Below, piece by piece: positions 58,454 to 64,000 of a DNA stretch of 64,000 bases. The stretch is from assembly GCF_000276665.1 (NCBI RefSeq), contig NW_004955447.1, positions 12,906,853-12,970,852 of the forward strand, read 5' to 3'. This DNA comes from Chinchilla lanigera (Eukaryota > Chordata > Mammalia > Rodentia > Chinchillidae). Every line of letters starts with the position of its first letter. Position 1 is the first letter of the stretch. The notes under the pieces were generated by a model, which did no database searches, was not told where the DNA came from, and saw only the letters and a program-made list of their open reading frames with translations. The position numbers were made by a program, and so were the translations under genes.

Positions 58454-59236
58454 AAAAATATTTGCTCAGTGAAAATGACTGAACAGTATGTATTATTTCA
58501 TCATCTTTTAGAAAGGTGAAAAAAAAATCTTCCAGGTAGTTTTCATAGAATCATTAAAAAGAACATTCTATCCAACCAAATTATTATGAAATATAGAAAC
58601 GTTATTAACATCAGGCATAATTACTGTATTTTTATATCATCATATCTATTCATAATGTAAAACTCTTTGAAGAGAGAAGCTGAAACCATCCCTTCCCTAT
58701 CTTATGCCTTCATCTTATCACCCTGTGTTAGTAGAACATAGGAAAGAAAATGAAGCATTCTTAGTAGCTGTTCTTGAGCATAGTAACAACTGGTGTCCTT
58801 GTATCAGATGCATATCATGTGAAGCTCTGCTTCCTCACCTTTAGAAACAGAAATAATTAACTTTGTTGGATCATTCAGACCAATGCTGAAACTCAATTGT
58901 CCTTTTCTGGAGAGAACAAGGTTTTTGGGTCCTAATAAAAGCTTTATTCATAAAGGTAAACGTTGGATTAAAATTTGAACTCATTCCTCATACCTAATGT
59001 AACAGCAGGTTCGAGGCAGCTTTAGAAACCCAACATCAAGCACTGAGAAATGTCATCTGTCAAAGGGGCAATGACATTTTAGAAATGGGAGTGCCCATTA
59101 CTTCAGTCCTGCTTCTTTTTCAGTGTAACACAAGTCACTAGGTAAGTGTGTGTGGATACAGTGTGTGAATAATGCATGAATACATCCTTAGAAACTTTGA
59201 AGTGAGGATAATTATGAGCCTTTCTCTCTCTCTCTG

Positions 59237-59291
59237 TACATGGGTACATGGGACTGAACCCAGGGCCTTTGCACTGAGTGCCATCCCCAGC
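59237..59291 (-). repeat. Degraded tRNA-derived SINE fragment, minus orientation
   Basis: 'tgggactgaacccagggcct', 'ttgcactgagtgccatcccc' and 'agc' form the reverse of an older ID-like/tRNA-derived SINE B-box region. It lies just left of a complete ID. Confidence 0.6.
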
Positions 59292-59314
59292 TTTTTTAGG
59301 TTTTATTTGTTTGT

Positions 59315-59417
59315 TGTTTTTTTTTTGTTTTGTTTTTCTTCTGGTACCAGGAATCAAACTCACAACCTTGCATTTGCCAGGCAGGCGCTTTTGCCACTGA
59401 GCTAAATCCCCAACCCC
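59315..59417 (-). repeat. ID SINE, minus orientation
   Basis: A T-rich tail followed by 'ctggtaccaggaatcaaact', 'cacaaccttgcatttgccag', 'gcaggcgcttttgccactga' and 'gctaaatccccaacccc', the reverse of the ID consensus. Confidence 0.93.
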
Positions 59418-59427
59418 TTTTCTGTTT

Positions 59428-59535
59428 TATTTTGAGGCAGGACCTCTCCAGTTTTCTAAGACTGAGCCTGAACTTGTGATCCTCTTGCCTCAGCCTCCGA
59501 CAGTGCTGAGATTACAGGGTTGTGCCGCTTGCCTC
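59428..59535 (-). repeat. B1-type SINE fragment, minus orientation
   Basis: 'ttttgaggcaggacctctcc', 'gagcctgaacttgtgatcct', 'cttgcctcagcctccgacag' and 'tgctgagattacagggttgt' are reversed B1 sequence, missing the middle duplication. Confidence 0.75.
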
Positions 59536-59779
59536 AGTCTCAGATTTTGAAGCCTGACGTAATGTAACTGCTTCCCCTCTCTCTGACGCCGAGTTTCATA
59601 TGCATCCCTCCTGCACCCAACATTATTCAAGTTAGCAAGTCTATTTCATTCACCTTGTTATAAATAAATAGACAAAGCACACAGGTGTAAGCACAAATTT
59701 GCGTGATCACCTGAAATTAATTGAGAGCCAAACATATAAAGTATTTCGGGACAAACTGTAAATCAGGCAAAGCTCTCCC

Positions 59780-59856
59780 TGCTTCTTTCTTCCTCCATCT
59801 CTCTATGAGTCTCTCTCCCTCTGTGTCTCTCTGTCTCTGTCTCCCTCTGTGTCTCT

Positions 59857-59919
<63 letters not shown>
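59780..59919 (+). repeat. Compound (TC)n(CA)n microsatellite
   Basis: An imperfect TCTC/TCTG tract from about 59795, a pure TC run, then about sixteen CA units ending at 59918. It is a typical polymorphic dinucleotide locus. Confidence 0.96.
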
Positions 59920-59921
<2 letters not shown>

Positions 59922-60039
59922 CTTACATACGTCCCAGAGGACATTTTTGACCCTATTATGGAAAGTCTCCTTTTTTATGTCTGAATTTGGATAGTCCCCA
60001 CTCCTACTATGAAAGAGAATAGTATACTTGTAAAAAACA

Positions 60040-60260
60040 GACTCTGGGGGCAAAACCTTGCTTTGCAATCCTGCTGCATTACTTAAACACTAAATGAATA
60101 TTTAGAAAGTGAATTATTCTCTCTGTAACTCAATTTCATGATCTATAGAACAGGTTTAAAAACAGTACTTAATTCTAAAAATAAGAATATAATGAGTCCT
60201 TTAAACCTCTCCTTAAAAGAATTTCTAGCACAGAGCAAGTTTTAAAGGCCTTTGTCACCT
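60040..60260 (+). repeat. MIR-like SINE, plus orientation
   Basis: 'gactctgggggcaaaacctt', 'tctctgtaactcaatttcat', 'gatctatagaacaggtttaa' and 'ttctagcacagagcaagttt' follow the MIR 3' core in order. Diverged. Confidence 0.6.
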
Positions 60261-61735
60261 ACAAATAAAATACAAATTGAAGATAAATAAATATATATGT
60301 ATATATATATATTATTTTTTTTTCATAGCAATATATCTGTGTGGTAGGGAAACCAGCCAAATTAAAGTCACATTTCCTCTAATCAGTGTTGCATTTCCTC
60401 CTAGATTGATCAGATCAATTTTTAAGACAGGTCTCATCCAGCAAGTTCTCTCTAGTTAAAAGTTTCTAGAGCGTATGCTTTGCACATGTCAGAAGAAGCA
60501 GCTGAACCTAGCAGCGTCGGCTCCATTTCCAAATCCTCTAAGAGCATCAAAAAGAAAACAAAAACAAGATGCGCATGAGGCAGCGGGATAATTCGTGAGA
60601 TGTGGTATCCTCATCAGACAGAATGTATGTGAGGTAGAACCAGGCAAACTACCATGTTTAGGCCAATAGACAATAAGTGCCATGCCCTTGTGAGTAGAAA
60701 CCTAGAGCCTAGTGCAACAGAACTGCAGCTCGGTACCAAACCCAAGGCACAAAAGCTGAGCTTCTGTACGTGTGTGTGTGTGTGTGTGTGTATTTGTGTG
60801 TATGTTGTAGATTTGAATGAGCAACACTCAATAATTTGCAGGTGATAATAATGAAAATGTTATATCAGTTAAAAGAATAAACAAGAACATGAGAAAATAT
60901 CAGACAAATTTAAAGAAAACAGAGAAGTAAGCAGGTTAGATTCCAATCACATATTTATAAAATAACATATATCAATTCTCAAAATGTTATTGAACTTTTT
61001 AAAAATAGAACTATGGTACAATAAAATTCTTATAAAAATTAACCAATTGATTATTTATGAGGTCAAACTGAAAATTAAGGTACTTCTGATAAGGGTTTGG
61101 TTTTACAAGATTTCTGGAAACACTTAAATTTCAGTGAAAATTCTAACAATAAATACACCTTGTGTTCCCAAGTCTACACCAAGAAATTTATTTTTACAAA
61201 GTAATTGCCAGTGAAGTATATACTTACAGTTAGGTTTACTGCAGATTAGTTACAAGTGTGAAAAACAAAATAAAACAAAACCCATATGTTAATACTAGGC
61301 TAATTATTAAATTAATTCTACTGCATCTACAAGATAAAATCAATTCAACTTTATATTTTAAAACACTCTTAATGACTTGCAAAATGTGTATCAGTACAAT
61401 GATAAGTAAAATGAAGTATATAAAAATAAGAATGTAAGAATGTAGTTTAATTTTTACTACATAGAAAGGGGAAATAATTATGGTAGTGATCACAGATGAT
61501 TTTTCATTATTAATCAGCTTTATGAAATACAGCCATTATTGTTTTATGAGCAAGAAATACTCTAAAACTGATATAAAAGCCTCAAAGCATGTATTTACTG
61601 GTTCTGTTGAAAACCAATAATTATGTATGAAAAATATAATTCATCAAAAAATACAAAGTTTATTATCATTGTACAAAGTGTGATTTTTAATTCTTTTGCA
61701 TGGTTGCTCTGGTGTGAGAAACCGATTGTATAAAT
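60260..61735. other. Unannotated AT-rich sequence
   Basis: Short (TA)n at about 60291-60311. No gene recognised; 60480-60750 is slightly GC-richer. Confidence 0.5.
60768..60808 (+). repeat. (GT)n microsatellite
   Basis: About ten GT units, interrupted near the end, giving a false Cys/Val open frame. Confidence 0.9.
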
Positions 61736-61739
61736 AAAG

Positions 61740-62200
61740 ATCAAAATGTATACTAATTATTATCAAATATGGAGGAAATGCTCAGATGGAAAGGGGAACT
61801 AGGGAGAGAGGAGGCAACAGGAAAGAGGGAAAAGAAATGAAAACAAGAAAGGAAGGAAAAAATGGAAGGAAACTTTTGTAAATAAGGAGGGTAAGAGGGC
61901 TTGAAGGGCGAGTAGGGGAATGGGGAAAAAGAATTAAAATATATCATGTACATCACAAATTTCCCATGATGAATGTAATCATTATGTATATGTAAAATGT
62001 ACCAACAAACATTTTTTTTGTCTTTTTGAGACAGGGTCTCACTGTGCAGTTTAGGCTGGCCTTGAGCTCACTTTGTAGCCCAGGCTGTTCTCAACTCACA
62101 AAGATCCTCCTGCCTCAGCCTCCTGAGTGCTGTGATTACAGACGTGCATTGCCATGCCCAACTGTACCAATAAACTTAATTAATTTAAAAAAAACTAAAA
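61740..62200 (+). mobile_element. L1 3' UTR fragment, interrupted by a B1
   Basis: The purine-rich tract 61790-61925 and the terminal 'gatgaatgtaatcattatgt' with 'aaaatgtaccaa' resemble the L1 end at 18340-18530 ('catgaacgtaaccatatgtg'). A B1 has inserted into the last bases, and the 'aataaacttaatt' continuation lies beyond it. Confidence 0.6.
62011..62162 (-). repeat. B1-type SINE, minus orientation, inserted in the L1 end
   Basis: 'tctttttgagacagggtctc', 'ggctggccttgagctcactt', 'cctcctgagtgctgtgatta' and 'gccatgccc' are reversed B1 sequence. The duplication tgtaccaacaaac / tgtaccaataaac (61998-62010, 62163-62175) has one mismatch. Confidence 0.94.
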
Positions 62201-62261
62201 AAGAAAGAATGTTTTTGAATGATATAGTCTGGATCATAATTCTTGTTGGGTTATAGGTATT

Positions 62262-62390
62262 AAAATAGCTTTCAGGGGCTGGGGATTTAGCTCAGCAGCA
62301 AAGCGCCTGCCTGGCAAGCACAAGGTCGTGAGTTCAGTCCCCGGTACTGGAGAAAAACCAAAAAAATAAAATAAAATAAAATAGCTTTCA
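62262..62390 (+). repeat. ID SINE with perfect 13-base TSD
   Basis: The core 62275-62377 starts ggggctggggatttagctca and ends with 'gagaaaaaccaaaaaa' and AAAAT units. The exact duplication aaaatagctttca at 62262-62274 and 62378-62390 makes this one of the youngest insertions here. It matches the gap-containing ID at 3614 closely, including the 'ggagaaaaacc' tail start. Confidence 0.97.
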
Positions 62391-62452
62391 TAGTTTATGA
62401 TTTGTGTTTTACTCTCTGTTGGTATCCTTTGTTATTCTTCTTGGTTTATATT

Positions 62453-62457
62453 TCTTA
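62453..62457 (+). repeat. LTR target-site duplication, left
   Basis: tctta, exactly repeated at 62835-62839. Confidence 0.85.
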
Positions 62458-62834
62458 TGTCTTGATTACTTTTCTATCATTGCTGAAACAAAATACATGA
62501 CACTCAGAATTAAGGTAGAAAAGTTTTATTTAGTTCACAGTTTGTGGAGGTTTTAGTCCATACTTGGTTGACTCCAAGGCAGAGTGGCACATGGCAGAGG
62601 GCAACAGTGCATGGCAGTGGAAAACAGCAAAAGCAGCAAGAGCGAAAAAGGAGCAGCAGCAACAAGAGAGCCTCTTTCCCTCCTTTACATTGTATGTAGG
62701 ATCCCTGCCCCAGGGCAGGTGTAGCACTCACACCCATAATCCCAGCATTGGGCTATGAGTCAATCAAAAACTCTAGAAGCCCGCCCCATGACTGCATGAG
62801 GCTTTGGGGGGACATCTAGACATAGACCATAACA
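62458..62834 (-). mobile_element. MaLR-like solo LTR, minus orientation
   Basis: A 377-bp copy of the 31106 family in reverse: 'cagtttgtggaggttttagt', 'aaggcagagtggcacatggc', 'cccagggcaggtgtagcact', 'cacacccataatcccagcat', ending 'gaccataaca'. The perfect 5-base duplication tctta lies on both sides. No internal region. Confidence 0.88.
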
Positions 62835-62875
62835 TCTTATTAAAGATTTATACTTCTGAGGCCTTATTTAAGAAT

Positions 62876-63001
62876 CTTGCTAGACATAGTGGCACATGCT
62901 TTAATCCCAACTATTCAAGAGAGTAAGCCAGAAGGATCTTGAGTTCAAAGGTAGGCTGGACAATTTAGCAAGCCCCTATCTTAAAAAAGAAAGAAAGAAA
63001 A
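62876..63001 (+). repeat. B1-type SINE, plus orientation, diverged
   Basis: 'ctagacatagtggcacatgc', 'tttaatcccaactattcaag', 'gatcttgagttcaaaggtag' and 'cccctatcttaaaaaag', with a GAAA-type tail. It lacks the middle duplication. Confidence 0.75.
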
Positions 63002-63004
63002 GGT

Positions 63005-63665
63005 AAATGTTTTCTCATCTGAAGGTCATAAAATTATTTTTAATGGTCTTCTAAAAGTTTTACCATTTTGGTATTTTTACTTAGTTTTTAAGCCACTAAA
63101 ATTGTTGTTTATATTCTGAGGTGGGGATATGATTTCATTTTTCCTTTGGGATTATTTGTTGTTCCCACATAATAATATTACATAACCAATTGTTACCACT
63201 AATGGGCTAGTCTGCTCTGTTCCAAATCAAGGGTTTGTCTACGAGTGGCTGGTTCTATATCTCCTAATTTTTTCCAAATATGATACAACAGCACATTAAC
63301 AAGTACTAAAGCCTAATACCAAGTCTTTATATGGTGGATAGAAATTAATAATCCTTCCCTGTACCTGTTAGGGTAAGTCTTCCATCTTGTTCTGTTTCTC
63401 TTCCAAAAGAGCATTTAGGTGTTTTGTTTTGTTTTGTTTTGTTTCTTTCCTGTCCTTCTAAATCCATGTTAAATTAAATATGTTGATTTTCATCAACAGT
63501 CTTACATGGATTAGGATTGGAATTTCACTGAATGTAAGTTTGTAATCAACTGTTACTTTGATTGTGATGTTTTTCTAGTTAAGTGAATGATACCCATATC
63601 TGCATCTATTCAGATAGTTCACCTTTTAAACAAAGTTTTATCATTATTTTCTTTAAAAAGTATTT
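63005..63665. other. Unannotated AT-rich sequence
   Basis: A (GTTTT)n run lies at 63421-63441. No gene recognised. Confidence 0.5.
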
Positions 63666-63668
63666 TTA

Positions 63669-63748
63669 GCGCTGGAGATATAGCTCAGAGGCACATCTGT
63701 CTGGCAAATGTGAGGTCCTGAGTTCAATTCTTGGTACCAAAAAGAAAA
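63669..63748 (+). repeat. ID SINE, plus orientation, shortened
   Basis: 'gcgctggagatatagctcag' and 'tctgtctggcaaatgtgagg', then 'gagttcaattcttggtacca' and a short A-rich tail. A few bases are missing in the middle. Flanks share 'atttttag'. Confidence 0.85.
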
Positions 63749-63949
63749 GCATGATTTTTAGAATGTAAATGTATTGAAATTTGATTGTATTTCTAATATA
63801 TTTGAAATAATCCACTTACCTCAAAAAAGCTTTCTTTTAAAATATGACAAAAATATATTGTTTGTGTTTGTGTTAATAAATTTTGTCAATTATTTAATAA
63901 AGAAATTTCATATTAATAAAAATGCTTCAACATAATAAATTAGTGTTCA

Positions 63950-64000
63950 GGGGCTGGGGATTTAGCTCAGTGGCACAGCACCTGCTTGGCAAGTGCAAGG
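63950..64000 (+). repeat. ID SINE, cut by the window end
   Basis: Starts ggggctggggatttagctca and continues 'gcacctgcttggcaagtgca' to the last base. The tail lies outside the window. Confidence 0.93.

Noticed and set aside
59717..60068. Ser/Leu- and Cys/Val-rich open frames
   Set aside because: They are direct translations of the TC/CA microsatellite.
3614..64000. tRNA genes, because ID elements carry A-box and B-box-like sequence
   Set aside because: The copies have degenerate arms, lack a proper anticodon/acceptor structure, end in A tails and are flanked by TSDs, so they are SINEs.

Overview
This window is mammalian nuclear DNA with no identifiable host protein-coding gene. It is AT-rich and made mostly of interspersed repeats of many ages, separated by unannotated unique sequence, as expected of a gene desert or a very large intron. 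The organism is almost certainly a rodent. Short tRNA-Ala-like ID SINEs are abundant and young-looking (perfect target-site duplications, long A tails) and coexist with B1 (7SL-derived) SINEs, rodent-type L1 and MaLR-like LTRs. The exact ID and B1 variants do not look like mouse or rat. A castorimorph (beaver or kangaroo-rat group) is my guess, and it is inference only.

Layout. 1-5.1 kb: unique sequence with MIR, B1, ID (containing a 100-N assembly gap) and an LTR. 5.1-10.9 kb: a decayed betaretrovirus-like (class II, ERVK/IAP-type) provirus with two LTRs, a tRNA-Lys-type primer site and remnants of gag, dUTPase-protease, RT, RNase H and integrase, but no visible env. Its dUTPase region is interrupted by stacked ID and U2-snRNA insertions. 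11-15.5 kb: mostly unique. 15.6-17.0 kb: an unusually GC-rich block that includes a second, different LTR. 17.1-24.3 kb: several 5'-truncated L1 pieces, an old LTR and an old L1/HAL1-like stretch. 24.3-37.6 kb: mostly unique sequence with two MaLR-like LTRs, an L1 3' end, microsatellites and stretches that look like conserved non-coding elements. 37.7-44.9 kb: one essentially full-length L1 on the minus strand (5' UTR, ORF1, ORF2, 3' UTR) with broken frames. 45-64 kb: unique sequence with old MIR/L2/L1/DNA-transposon remnants and a dense cluster of young ID SINEs toward the right end.

Nothing here forms a host operon or pathway. The parts that belong together are the domains of the endogenous retrovirus and those of the L1; both are defective. 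I found no CRISPR array, tRNA gene, rRNA gene, intact gene or new biological system. The most interesting items are the target site reused by two small-RNA-derived insertions inside the retroviral dUTPase, the full-length L1 with a recognisable 5' start, the GC-rich block at 15.6-17.0 kb, a tandem of three octamer motifs, and several non-repeat stretches that may be conserved regulatory DNA. All family names come from recalled consensus patterns, not from a database search.
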